From Staphylotrichum longicolle (taxonomy: Eukaryota; Ascomycota; Sordariomycetes; Sordariales; Chaetomiaceae), in NCBI GenBank assembly GCA_019096155.1, contig JAHCVI010000001.1, positions 13,479,243-13,543,242 of the forward strand: a DNA stretch of 64,000 nucleotides, given 5' to 3'. The translations under genes were made by a program, and so were the position numbers. This document shows, piece by piece, positions 52,825-64,000 of the stretch; positions within the stretch are counted from its first letter, which is position 1; each line of letters begins with the position of its first letter. Below the pieces are notes generated by a model. It saw nothing but the letters and a program-made list of their open reading frames with translations, ran no database searches and had not been told where the DNA came from.

Positions 52825-55800
52825 CTACGGCTTACTCAACTGCTCCTTTCTAAAGAAGGTCCCAAACAAGACGCAAATCCCCAACTGCATCAGCAAACAC
52901 ACCCAAAACCACCCGTTCGCCAACCCCTCCAACCCCAGCGCCAGATTCGGAAACACCGGCCCCGGTCCCACCGCATCCGGCGCGCTCGCCCTGCCCACCG
53001 CCGTAGCAAGCGACCCCAACACCTGCGCGGCCACCAGCGCAAAGTTATTATGAAACCGCGTCGTCGTCTGCAGCAGCATCATCCCGACGCCCGTCCCCTG
53101 CAAGGCATCCAACACGCCCAGCCACAGCCACAGCGCGCGCGAGACCAGCGCGCCCGCGACGGGCGAGCCGGCCCAAGGCAGCGAGGAGCCGATGCCCGAC
53201 ACGCCCCAGAAGATCTGCGCCCAGCGCGGCGCGCCGAGGCCAATAGCCAGCACGGGGAACAGCCAGCTGTGCTCGCGCGAGAGGTGGGCGAGCTGGGAGA
53301 AGAGCAGGATCCAGATGAGGCCGAAGAAGAGGACCACGAGGAGGAGGATCTGCCAGGCCGAGGCGTGCGCCGACGTCCAGAGGAAGCGCCAGGAGCGGCC
53401 GTAGACGGAGGAGAGCCAGTAGTTTTGAATGAGCACAGAGACGAGGAAGCACTGCGGAGGAGACAGAGGTTAGGATGGGCTAAGGATGTTGTGGTAGAGA
53501 AGCAGGGGACGGGGATGGACTTACGAGGATGAGCTTGCGGCGGAAGATGGATTTGAAGAAGGAGGGGATCGACCCGGGGGTTTGGCGGTAGTAATCGGGG
53601 AGACCAAAGAATGTGGCCACGGAGAGGGCCATGAGGAGAACGGCGACGGGGAAGCAGACGGCGCTGATCAGGGTGTTGGAGGCCTGGGCGACGGGGATGC
53701 CGTTGCTGTCGTAGGAGCTGAGCTGCGAGCCCCAATACCAGAGACCGCTGATGTAGATTTGCTGGACGCCTTGCACAGCACAGGCACGGATGACCCAGGT
53801 CCGGACGGGTGCTCCACCTGTTCCAGCGTCAGTAAGTGCCAGGTCGGCGTGAAAGGGCGAGGATAGGATGGAAACATACCTTCGTCACCAAAGTTGAGAG
53901 CAAAGAACATTGATCCGCTGGACGCTGCCGCCGCATAGAACCCTGATGCGACGTTTTGAAGCCATCCGCGGGCCACCACAGACGACGCAAAAGGAGCAGA
54001 ACCAGCAAAAATAAATGCAACGCCGTAGATGGCAAACGGCGTGGACAACACCCAAACCGACTTGAGCCTCCTGAAAGCAATCCACCACAGAATTGACGTT
54101 CCTCCGTAAATCGAGGCGATGGTGTACAGCATGCCCGCGGTTTGCCCCTGTTCGCCATTGAGCAGCGAGATCTGGTACGAGTTGGCCGCCAAGATCTGCC
54201 CAAACGCCAGGATGAGGGTGTACACAGGCCAGTCAAACACCTTGCGCAGCATGAACTTCTGGATCGGCGACGCTTCGTTTGGATTTTTTGTGCCATCCTC
54301 GGTCTCGAATGCAGAAATAAACTGCCTGGAGCCGGCATTGCTGTGGTGGTCGGCGTCTTCAGAGTACACTGACGAGATGATGCTCGGCGTGTATGGGCTG
54401 GCTGGCCGGGACGGAATGTCGAGGAACCGGGTCGAGTTGAGTGCCGAGGGCGTCTCAACGAGGGAGACCTTGGAAGCATTGCGGGATGGAGACAACCCAA
54501 ACTTGGCGCTCTTGTAGCCCTCAAACCATTGTTTTTCGGAGCGGACGAGATACTGCTCGATGCAGAGGTCTGTCTCGGAGGTCTTGGAGTCCAGCGAGTT
54601 CAACATGCGTTTGAACTCGTCGGTGTACTCGCCATCCGCATCCGTGAAGAATGGGTCCACTTTTTGCAACGCGAAGTCCTTCCTGCCCTTGGTGACAGAG
54701 GTGATGGAGACATTGGAGAACCGCCGTTGGTGGGTGATTGGTCGGGGTAGAGGCCACGCCCCAAACTCGGGATGCGGACTCCTTGCGGTTGATGGAACGC
54801 TGTGGTGGTTGGGTGTTAAGAGGGAGGCGGGGGTCATCGGAGGAAATTCGTGCATTTCTGAAGGTGTTGGCGAAGGCGGGCGAGAGAGGTTCACCTTTGA
54901 CCGGCTGACAAGCCGCAAAGGATCCGGCTTGTCTCGGTACTTGAGCGACTTCTGGATGGATGTTTTGTGCAGGTCGTTGATTTCCTCGACCCATCGGGCC
55001 ACGGGGAACCTTTGCTTTGCTGAGACTGCCCTCATCTTGGCTCGTGTTTCTTTGTCCGCAGCCAAGGCGCCTTGAATGGCTTCCTTGAACTGGCTGATGA
55101 GATGCTTTGCCGAAGTCGATTCAACAGTGTAGTACCATCCCGGCATGTTTCCAAGACCACCTGGGGAAGTGTTAGCGGATTCGATCGAGTACGTTTGGGA
55201 ACTTCAACTTACCAACGCGAGCACCAACGCCCAAGGCTCCCTTCCGGCCGAACTCGACGGCAACCAACCCGAAGGGCTCATCACGGGATGGAATAAGAGC
55301 AAATTCGGCGCCGCTAAAAATGTAGGGCGGCAGCTGCGTGAACTCTGGCTTGGAGTACACTCGATTGGGGTACTGCTCCATCAAAGTCTCCAATTTGATC
55401 GCAGCCAGACGGCCGTACAGATCAATGACGGGCCCAATAGCGATCAGCTGCACATTGGGGTTGTGCTCAAGAATTGACGGAAACACATCCGCAATGAGGT
55501 CAACGCCCTTCTGCATGGACCAACGACCGACAAACACAAACAGCTCGGCGTCGGGGTTCTGGTCGATGCCCGCCCATTCCTGGGCCTTTCGGCGGAGCTC
55601 AGCTCTGCCGGCTTCGAATGCAGCGTCGACTTCAATCTCCTGTGCTTGCGCAGCGGCCTCGAGCTCCGGGGACCACTCCGCTGTGTCTGATGGATCCGGG
55701 TTGGGAAGGCTTCCGATCTTGGACAAGCCCCAGAAGATGGGGTAACGAGCAAAACTGCGCTTGCCGTACTTCTTTGAGACACCCACAGCGCCGAACCCGT

Positions 55801-58800
55801 GTTGGAACTCCCTCAAGTAGCTTGCGCCCGCGTGGAGAAGGTTGAAGACCTCGCCAAACTGCACGAAGCGCTCCACAACCTTTTGATCGAGGTTGAACAC
55901 ACTGCAGACTTCTTGTTTCTCCTCCTTGGTGCCCAGACTCCACATGCCCTGGAACTCGGCGTTGTGCAGGGACAGACAGCAGGGGATGACGCGAGGCAGG
56001 AGGTAGAGGGGTGCGAGAGCGCCATGGAAGTCGTTGATGTGATAGATGTCCGGGTTGAACCGCTTGAGGGTCTCAGCAATGCACTGGTTCCAAGCCGAAT
56101 AGTAGATGGCACTGTCGAGATCATCCATGCGGTCGGGATAAGGCCTGGACGGGTCCTGGAGCCGAAAAACGGGCGCATCCAGGAGGACGTATGTCATGTT
56201 GCGAAGCTTATGGTATTGCACATCGACATTGTACTTGGCACCCAGAATGGTGATCTCCATTGGGTCCGCGCGTTGGTCAATGGGGTAGCCGTTGGGATAG
56301 TCGTTCTCCAAGCCGCCCACGCACGGGACGACCCAGATAATGTCGAGGTGACCAAGCGCTTTGCCCATAAGCTGGGCCATGACACCAAGACCACCAATCT
56401 TGATCTTGATGCGCCAGTCCTCAATGTCGTATTCCATCGTGGCAATGAGCACCTTCTTTCTGGGAGCTCCAATCTCCATGCCAAACGCTGCGCCGTCCAT
56501 TCCACGGGCAGTGCTGTGCGAGGTACCCGGGCGGGCCGGTGAACCGAATGAAGAGCTAACAGAAGGGGGGCGGCTTGGTCGCAGATGCGGCTTCTCCTTC
56601 ATTTCAAAGACCTGGCGGAGCTTCTCGGAAATACCGCCATTCTTCGCGGCGCCGGAGATGTTATGTTTGACCTTGTAGAATGAGCCAGTGAAGATGAAGA
56701 CGACAATCCAGCCTCCGAGGAGGGGCAAAATCCACATCAACGAGAAGATGGCAATTTGGCGATCCCTGCTTCCGGCAGGGAACTTGTGGTACTTCATTGC
56801 CGCATCATCCACCTCGAAACGCCATCCAACAAACGGCGCCGGCGGAGACTCCGTGATATTGACAACATTCTGCCGCAGGGAACCGGGAGGAAGACGGTCA
56901 AGAACGTAGTCAAAGTTGACATCACCAAAGATCCACGTCTGGTCAGGCAGGCCGTCAGGGTTCAGTCCCCAGACGTTGAACTGGAGGGCCGTCGGCCACT
57001 CAGCCATAACGTCAATGGCCCAGATTCCAGTACCGGTCTGCTGAGTCATCTTGTTGGGAATACCAGCATCAAAGCCAAACGCGTTAAAGTGGCCATTGAC
57101 ATAAAGATGAGGGAATCGGCGTGGGAGGGCGCTTGGGTCCAGATCGCCTTCCTGTTGGTGATGACTGCTACCGACGAGCTTGCTGAAATATTGGCAAACA
57201 ACATGTTCACCAGTCCACTCCTGGAGATTGGTTCCGGTCCAGTTCTTCGCCGGGAGCTTGAAGTCCTCCCCGGTGTAGTTGAGCCAAGGCGTCCAAGACG
57301 AAGCCCAGGTCTGCGAACAGCGAAACTGGGTGGCGCCCGAGGCATGATGGCGGACGTAGATGTCGTTGTCTTTGGCAAAAACCATATCAGTTGAGTAGTT
57401 TGCGTGCCTCGGGAAGACGATTGGGTTGTTGATTTTGCCGACACGGAGAAGGAAATGGTCGACAGTGCCAGTGCTGTTCGTCCGAGCCTTGTCTGTCGCG
57501 TTCCGCACGGTGATGCGATGGATGCCGTCAGGAATGGAGTTGATTGTCACTGCAAACTCCCAGACCGACGCCGCTTGCCCAACGAATTGCGGCGTCGGCG
57601 GGTTGTCCAGAATCCGGCACCTGAGAGATCCCTTGTTGAGCGAAGCCACTTTGCCGCCGACAGTGTTCGACGTAATCTCAACGGCGTTGAACACTGACTC
57701 GCAGTCCATTTCTTGCGAGAATTGAATCTGGATATCCACGGATGTGTCTCCATTGGCAGCAGCCTCCAGACGATAGTCGTGTCCAGGAAGGAACTTGGTG
57801 ATGATGGGAGCAGGACCAACCCAGCTCTCCTTTGGCACAAACGCCTTGAAACCCCAGGCGGGAAACTTCAACTCGCTGATACAGCCGTGGAACAGCTCAG
57901 GATTACCGCCGTCAATCTGTCTGGTTGATGCTTCGAGTTTGTATTCGTCGTATGGGTAGAAAAGGTTCTTGACGGTAGCACCGGATCCAAAAGACGAGAG
58001 CAGTGCAGTGTTGGGATCCGAGCAGTTAAACTTGTAAGTGGTCGTCTGGTTCTCATTGCCCAAAAGAAGCCACACAAGATCATCGCCATGCGGAAGCGTC
58101 GAAAAGTCTTGAAGACCTTTGTGGCTCATGCGCACATAGCTCCACAGACCAAGCTCAGTGCCAGTGCCGTTGGAACCCGGAAGAAAGATCCAGTGCGTGC
58201 TGTTCGACAGCTGGTACATGTCGAAGCCGTCATTGAGAGCCGGATAAGTTGCGCGGAGCTCCATCAGCCTCTTGACAACGCCCCGGACAGGATGAGACGG
58301 GTCGCGATGATCAAGACTGACGTTGGGGTCATCGCAACCATAGAGTGCCGCGTCGAGGGGAAAGTTGAAGTACTTTTCGGATCCAACCTTGTAACATCCG
58401 TGACGCTCCCACGACACCGTCGAAACCATTGGCTGACGGCCGTACAAGTAGTTCCCGGCGATGTTCTCCAGCACGTAAAATGCCTGCTCCTCGCCCCAGT
58501 TGACGATGGGAATTCCTGGGAGCAATAACGACATGATGAAGGCGCCAACCAAGTATTTCTGAGTGCCGTTCTGGATTGAGGGCCACCGGAACACATCTTG
58601 GTTGGACACTCCAAACATGTGTCTTGGGTCAAACTTGCCCGTGTTGGCATTGACGAAGTCGGTCGACAGGGAAGTCCTGCCAACCTTCTGCCCAGTTGGT
58701 CCTCGTGTCCATCTCGGCTCCGTAGATGCCGTCAATACCGAGGAACCGAGTCAAGGCGCGGTACGCTGAATAGTGAAAGCAAGCCGAGTCCAAGGCCTGA

Positions 58801-60070
58801 TGTGTTCGGATGTACGACGATGGACTTGTTTCGTTGGTCGCGTTGTAGCTCTCTTCCACAGTCTTGACAGCCATGCTGGGATCCTTGCCTCGCCCGAAGT
58901 AAAGTGCGCCAAGAGCATTGCCGCCGACGATTTCGCCTGGGATGAAAAAATTGGTCTTGTTGTATCTTCGGGCGCAGGACCGCATGTGATCTGACCACTC
59001 GGCCTGCGCATCAACCGTGATCGTGAGGGCTTTGTCGATGCGGAAACCGTCGATGTCGAGACTGGCAATAGTCATGCATGAGAAGAGCTTGATTTTGTCC
59101 AGCACACTAGGACGCCATTCTCTCAGGCGGTCCTGGACAAAACCGAACTTTGACAGCTGCTTCTGCCATTCCGGGTACTTTCCGAAGGACTCAACATCGC
59201 CGTACTGTGTTTTGTCAGCAACGAGTGAGGTATGATCGGGAGCGTGCGACGGGGGCTGACCTGGTCAAAATCGCTGGTCCGGCAAGTGGTCATGCGAGAC
59301 ATGACATCCTCCCCGATGAGCTCTCCGTGCTCATCCCAAAATCTGGGATACTTGCAGTCCACCGAATCATCACCCAAAGGAAAGTCCCAGTACCGCCTTG
59401 ATGATTTCCAGACCGCGTTGTGCTCCGTGAAGCTGAAGGGTGTGGTGGTGTTGAGGTACGCCTCGAAGCCGATGAGGTCGCCCATGGTCGACATGGTGTT
59501 CTCAAACACGACGTACATCCCCCGACGGTGGATCTCGTCGATTGCACGGCGCCATTCCGCAATGTTTCCAAAGTGAGAATCCAACAAGGTCAAGTCCAAA
59601 GGACTGAAAGAATCTGCTGACCAGGGCTGGTTGATGAAGGGGCTTCCGGAGATGTAAAGTGCCTACCACTTGTGAGCAAGGCGGACAGGATTTGGATGAA
59701 AGAAGCCGAAGGGCATTACCTTGATTCCCATCCCCTGGAGGTAATCGAGGGTGTCAACCAGCCCGGCAATGTCACCGCCGACCCGCAGCTGGGTAGAAAG
59801 CATGTCGACCTCGAACGCAGTGCCATTGCTGTTGTCGTTCGAAGGGTCGCCGTTGACGAATCGGTCAAGGAAAAGAGAGTAAAACGGCATCCGCCAGTTC
59901 TCTGGTGACGGATGGAACTTGTGGTCTGGCCACTCACCCCAGTACTCCAACGGCGAGGTTGCCGTCTTGTTCTGGTTGAGGTTGTATGCTTCATACTCGG
60001 GGATATAAGGAAGAGCGAATGTTGATGCTGCAAAAAGAGTGACAAGGAACGACTGCAGTGAGAACGCCAT
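52825..60070 (-). CDS. ags1: Alpha-1,3-glucan synthase (apparent 1-nt insertion)
   Basis: Makes cell-wall alpha-1,3-glucan at the plasma membrane. Exons: 60070-59720, 59662-59261, 59204-55213, 55160-53880, 53817-53525 and 53451-52825, about 2,314 aa, normal for the family. A signal peptide (SFLVTLFAASTFALPYIPE) leads to an extracellular GH13 amylase-like domain with LDIDGFRIDKA and FIPGEIVGG. A TM helix (LMWILPLLGGWIVVFIF) precedes the cytosolic GT5 synthase domain (LINDFHGALAPLYLLP-like HINDFHG; EFALIPSRDEPFGLVAVEFG). The C-terminus has many TM helices for polymer export. Exon 3 is 3,992 nt, one more than the splice phases allow. The frame breaks at a GGG run, 58669-58671 (plus strand), between NWAEGWQDF and STDFVNANTG. 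The rest is intact, so a draft-sequence error or a recent mutation is likely. Confidence 0.93.
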
Positions 60071-62109
60071 GGCGGCGAAAGAGAAAAGAACGTGATACCC
60101 ACACCCAGACGCAGAAGAAAAGGAATGAACGAGGGCAACTAGCCTCACACCAAAGACCGTGAAGATGGAAGATGCAAAGGAAAGGAAAACGGAAACTCTG
60201 CGAATACCATCTTGTTTGAGACCGCCGTCACCAGCCTCAGGCTCAACCTCACGGACCAGCTCAGAAAGCCTTCCGGAACAGCCACAGCTAGGCAGGACAT
60301 CAGCCCGTCTCCCGGCCCCTGTGTCATGATCCCAGCGCATCCGAATCTTGAGCCCAAGTTGGGCTGACACCTCCACGGCTCAACGTCCTCACCGCGATGC
60401 CCTGCCTGCCGCATGGCCCGGGGTGACAGGCCCACATGGCTTTCTCATCATGCAAGGTCTTGGAACGGATCACTGCAGCCGGCATGATTACGCCCCCCTG
60501 CGTCCCAGGAATGACGTCCACACGCGCGGTAAGGCGAGGCTGGGAAGAAAAGTCTGTCCCTTCCCCTGGGTCGAGCAGGACACCCGAGGGTTCCCTGCCA
60601 GTTCATATCGCCATGGCCAGGGTACCGTGCAACATCAGAGATCGAAGCAGGGGATGGGCAGACATGTTTGTGGTCCCGGTCGATCATTCCCCTTTGACAG
60701 TAACATTGATCTCCTTCAAGCAGAGCGGTATCGAACGCAGATAATCAAGTGAGCGCTGCAGGCGAGCAGGCGAGCAGGCGAACGGCGGAGGGGAGCAAGA
60801 CACAATGTGTGCTTGGTATTGTGCCAGAGCGGGATGTAATCCACCGGCGGCCAATCTCGCCGAAAGGATGATGCACAAGGCCCTAGGGTCTGTCATCCTG
60901 TTGGCTCAAGTTGGTGCAGATAAGGTGGATCGAAGTTGTTTGCGAGACGTTCGATGCAGGGGCACCGTGCAGATGCAGGTTCTGAAAAATGACAGCCCAC
61001 CGATGGCATTTGCAGGCAAGGAGCCCGGGCGGCTGGGAAACGGAAGCTGGCACTTGCCAGCCAGTTGAGCTGTGCCTTCCGTGTGGTGTTCCTGACAGGT
61101 CCTCGGGAAGAACCTGGAAGGCACCAGGCAGTCGGTCCGGATCGTGCCGTGTTGCTGCCTGCCAAAACACCCTTTCTGAGGGCGACAAAAAGTGCAGCCA
61201 GAAAACCCGGAATCGGCATCAGAATATCCAGACAAATCCCGTCCATCCTCTCAACAGAAATTGGCGCATGTTGGAACTGCGAAATCCTTTCACATGGATA
61301 CAGCCATGGAACTGTGTACGTACCTCAGCCTTCCACATCAACGTGTTGCTGGTCGTGGCGTTGAGTCGCCCAGTCCCGTCGGATCCGGCAATTTCCGTCC
61401 TCACCTTCTTGAGCACGCCGAGAAGCAGTTGGTGAAGTTTCACATCTCCCGATCAGGCAGCGTTAGGGCTGAGCGGCACCCCTGCTGCCATGGTTGGATC
61501 GGCGCCGGGCCCTCAGCCGCAAGAACAGGGGTACAAAATTCACCACCAGGCCGATAAGACCAGCCGCCGTTGACTCACCAACACGCACTGTCTGAGACAC
61601 CGCAGAGTTATCCAAATTAGGATTCACGCCAATCATCAGCCCTGCGAGCCGCCACCGCGGAAAAGTCTTGGTTCTGCAAGGCCGGGCAGATTATTCCCGA
61701 CGCGCCACGGCTTGCACCATTCGTCCTCAACCCCCACGCAAGCGGCTCCCAGTCCGCGGTGTGCGTGTGCAAACCTGCAAGGGCAAGCAGCTTGCTCGCT
61801 AAAGATTCTGCCTTGTCGGAGAACAAAACCTCCTGCCCCTGGAACCTGCATGGGCAGCGTCATGCTTGATCCTTGGAAGTCGGGACGGGCTGGTGGACGC
61901 GCAGGACTGGGAGTGAATGTGCAGATGTGAGGAGGGCAGGCAATTTTGATTTTCACTCGTTGTTGCTGTCGGATTTCCTCCCAGCACGAACATGTCGAAC
62001 TGAACACGCGTCACTGTCACTCGTTTCCTGCTGTCACTCGCTCCTGAGGGTCGATTGTCTGCCCTCGTCCACTCCTTGCTTTGTCATCTGCATTTGTTTT
62101 TCTGGCGCC
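60071..62109. other. Divergent 2-kb region upstream of ags1 and the UVI-1-like gene
   Basis: Long head-to-head region; the first part should hold the ags1 promoter. Many overlapping frames up to 150 codons occur on both strands, but none has domain features. The ags1 frame is open upstream to 60376 without a family-like sequence, so 60070 is the start. Confidence 0.45.
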
Positions 62110-62872
62110 ATGTGGCTCAACATGTCTAGCAAGCCGGGAAGTGCTCCGCGGGCCTTCCTAGTGTTTTGCCTCGGGCTGCTGGTGTCCCTGGTGGGCGCTG
62201 CCATGTCTCCCCCGGAGATCACTCTGGCTTGCAACGGCCTCGCTCGGATGAGCTTTGATTTGAAAGACCTCGTCAACTTGGTTGCGCTCAAGAGAAATCC
62301 TGGCCCTTTTCAGGTAACCTTTCAGCCTGAGGCACTAAATCGCGTTGGACTTTGACTTTAACTTTCTCACTCAGGACATTCTCGATGAGTTCAGTGACAT
62401 CTCCGACTCCTGCCTTTCCAATATCTCTGTCATGATTCGATCCTCGGTTGTCACTGAGCCGACCGATCAGCAGCTGGTCTATGAGGCGTACTCCAACGTA
62501 TGTATTCTGCCCATTTCACAAGCTTCCGACTGTCGGCCAGCATTCCCCTTCCTGGCCCAATGATTCTGACCATCCCAGTTTGTACAAGGTCTCTTCGAGC
62601 TCATGGACGCCGTCAGCGAGGCTGCACCCGTTTTGATTGTCCTCGACAAACAAGCCGAGTTCCGTGTCCCGGCTGCTGTGCGTGAGATGGCTGGCGTCGT
62701 CGACTGCCTCCTGATGCAGGTTATTGCCGTCTTCCCATCCAACACGTCGTACTCCCAGCAGACCGCAAACCAAAAGTCTCAAGTTGACACCCACTTCCGG
62801 CAAGCCGTCCACTCCTTTCACCTTGCGACTGCCAACACTAGCTCGCCGTACTCCAACACGACTACTGTCTGA
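62110..62872 (+). CDS. Small secreted UVI-1/HsbA-like protein
   Basis: Exons 62110-62313, 62375-62497 and 62579-62872, 206 aa, introns 61 and 81 nt with good ends. The signal segment is FLVFCLGLLVSLVGAAMS (residues about 16-33). The mature part is helical: LARMSFDLKDLVNLVALK, LVYEAYSNFVQGLFELMD, and REMAGVVDCLLMQVIAVFP. The last resembles the GVVD..AF.LI..VP part of fungal UVI-1-like and HsbA-related secreted proteins, but this is from memory and the match is modest. The function is unknown; relatives include stress-induced and hydrophobic-surface-binding proteins. An earlier in-frame ATG at 61873 gives a Cys-rich leader that would bury the signal peptide. Confidence 0.65.
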
Positions 62873-63355
62873 GACGGTGCCGCGGTATAATACGCGGCAA
62901 TTGTTTGAGGCAGCATTAGGAACTCAGGAGATCGAGGGCAAACACGGATCAACGCTCGCATAGATCCAGCGACTCAACACGGGCAGTTGCCAAGGGACAT
63001 GTATCCCAGAGCCATATACTTTCAATTCTGTCATTGTATTTATCAAGAAAATAATTTAATCACAAGTTTGCACCCTACTGCTAGTAGTGGAACGCAATGC
63101 ATCATGGATCGACCCCAATCTTGGATGATACGCGGGTGTTCGTTCTCGCCAAAACTGGATAGTTCTATGGTGTTTTTCATCCCACAGCACACCATTGAGT
63201 GTTTGAAAAGTAGCAAAACCTAAAACATAACCTGGAGATGGAAATTTCTTGGCAATTACGTGCTTGTTTCCATTACCCCTGGCGGCGTTCATCCCCAAGA
63301 CAGCCAACTAGCCTCGTGTCAATGTCATGATCAGGGCCGATTAGGTGCCAAAGTA
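62873..63355. other. Intergenic
   Basis: 3' flank of the UVI-1-like gene. No feature recognised. Confidence 0.4.
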
Positions 63356-63997
63356 TCAACCCACAGCAAAACTTTCCTGCTTGGTGTTACGGCATTTGTG
63401 TACGGGGACCCTGGCCTGGAACATTGTCAGAACGTCGGGAGAGCCACAAAGTGGAGAGACGGGGCGGATGCCATGTGGAATACGAGCATCCTTGAGGTTC
63501 TTCTTCGGATGGGGGACCAAACTTCCAACGGTCGCAATTGGCCATCTCGCAAGGTCATGAGACTCGGTAAAAGGCCCTGTAACAGAGACACGATACCAAC
63601 TCGTGCCACTGAGGTTTGGATTCAGAGAAATTAGGCCGAACAACTTCGTGTAAGTGGGAGCAAACCCTAACCCTGTATCTTGAATCGGGCACCCCACGCC
63701 AAGTCGGGTCCGGGAATTCAGATCTCTCCACCAAAGAGGGGAAGCGTCCTTCATCCCGTAAATAGCCTGAATCAGGCTATCGTCATGTGCAACGAAAGAG
63801 TCCGTCCCGTCTGGCCGCGTGGAATATGGCCGACGGCCGGTGCTGGAGGGGTCCGCTCGGTTTCGTGTTTCCCCTCGTGCACTTGTTCGGATCTTGACCT
63901 CGTACCTGCTTGAAAGAGACTCAAAAAGTTTGGACCAAAACCGGTCCAACCCCTCTCCCCCATTCCCCAATTCCTCCTCCCCGTCCTCTGACATCAC
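63356..63997 (-). CDS. Uncharacterised open frame at the window edge
   Basis: A 213-codon frame on the minus strand ending at 63356. The sequence (DASPLWWRDLNSRTRLGVG, LFGLISLNPNLSG) matches no family I know and has little coding character; it could be a chance frame or a repeat remnant. Listed only because it is long and runs to the edge. Confidence 0.15.
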   Translation of the reverse strand: MMSEDGEEELGNGGEGLDRFWSKLFESLSSRYEVKIRTSARGETRNRADPSSTGRRPYSTRPDGTDSFVAHDDSLIQAIYGMKDASPLWWRDLNSRTRLGVGCPIQDTGLGFAPTYTKLFGLISLNPNLSGTSWYRVSVTGPFTESHDLARWPIATVGSLVPHPKKNLKDARIPHGIRPVSPLCGSPDVLTMFQARVPVHKCRNTKQESFAVG

Positions 63998-64000
63998 ACC

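Noticed and set aside
53050..53532. Plus-strand frame of 160 codons rich in Arg/Glu
   Set aside because: Antisense of the ags1 C-terminal exons.
55799..56542. Plus-strand frame of 247 codons
   Set aside because: Antisense of the ags1 synthase domain.
63660..63680. CCCTAACCCT words (also near 3187 and 14702) as telomere remnants
   Set aside because: At most two units each, far too short to be telomeric repeats and expected by chance.
1..64000. CRISPR array, bacterial operon or phage structure
   Set aside because: The window is eukaryotic with spliceosomal introns; no spaced direct repeats of CRISPR type are seen.

Overview
The window is nuclear DNA of a filamentous ascomycete. Short spliceosomal introns (46-150 nt, GTAAGT/GTATGT donors, CTAAC/CTGAC branch sites), a fungal DNA polymerase epsilon, a cell-wall alpha-1,3-glucan synthase, a CFEM protein, 2EXR and F-box families and a Fot1/pogo transposon all point to Sordariomycetes. 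Strongly GC-biased coding sequence and the gene families suggest Sordariales, probably Chaetomiaceae; the genus is inference only.

Left part (0.4-17.2 kb) is mostly conserved single-copy sequence: a 14-TM-type MFS exporter, a CFEM GPI-anchored protein, a CCCH zinc-finger protein, the complete POL2 gene (three exons), COX20 divergent from POL2, and a nuclear-looking protein whose frame holds one in-frame TAG. From 18.3 to 22.0 kb lie two genes of expanded fungal families (2EXR, F-box/LRR-like) whose frames are broken several times.

The middle (22.9-31.1 kb) holds a membrane/F-box/Cys-rich protein and a small tailoring-enzyme group: FAD monooxygenase, a broken O-methyltransferase and a cytochrome P450, with no backbone synthase in view. 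From 31.3 to 38.1 kb come four tRNA genes (two inverted Gly-GCC, two tandem intron-containing Pro-AGG), a secreted protein, a 1,861-bp Fot1/pogo element with perfect 50-bp terminal repeats but a dead transposase, and a bacterial-type alpha-acetolactate decarboxylase. A DUF1917/BLES03-like gene, an ISG12-like membrane protein and a LigB-type dioxygenase follow.

The most unusual block is 42.3-52.4 kb: a cluster of orphan genes for small proteins with a basic N-terminus and coiled-coil body. Two are clear paralogues with the same four-exon layout, a third survives as a relic on the other strand, and two more are similar in style only. In the three related copies intron 2 is unusually long (486-626 nt) and homologous, and it is better conserved than the neighbouring exons.

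The right end holds the six-exon alpha-1,3-glucan synthase (about 2,314 aa, with one apparent 1-nt insertion), a 2-kb divergent promoter region, and a small secreted UVI-1/HsbA-like protein. Several frame breaks sit at C/G runs, including in genes expected to be functional, so draft-sequence indels must be excluded before calling gene loss.
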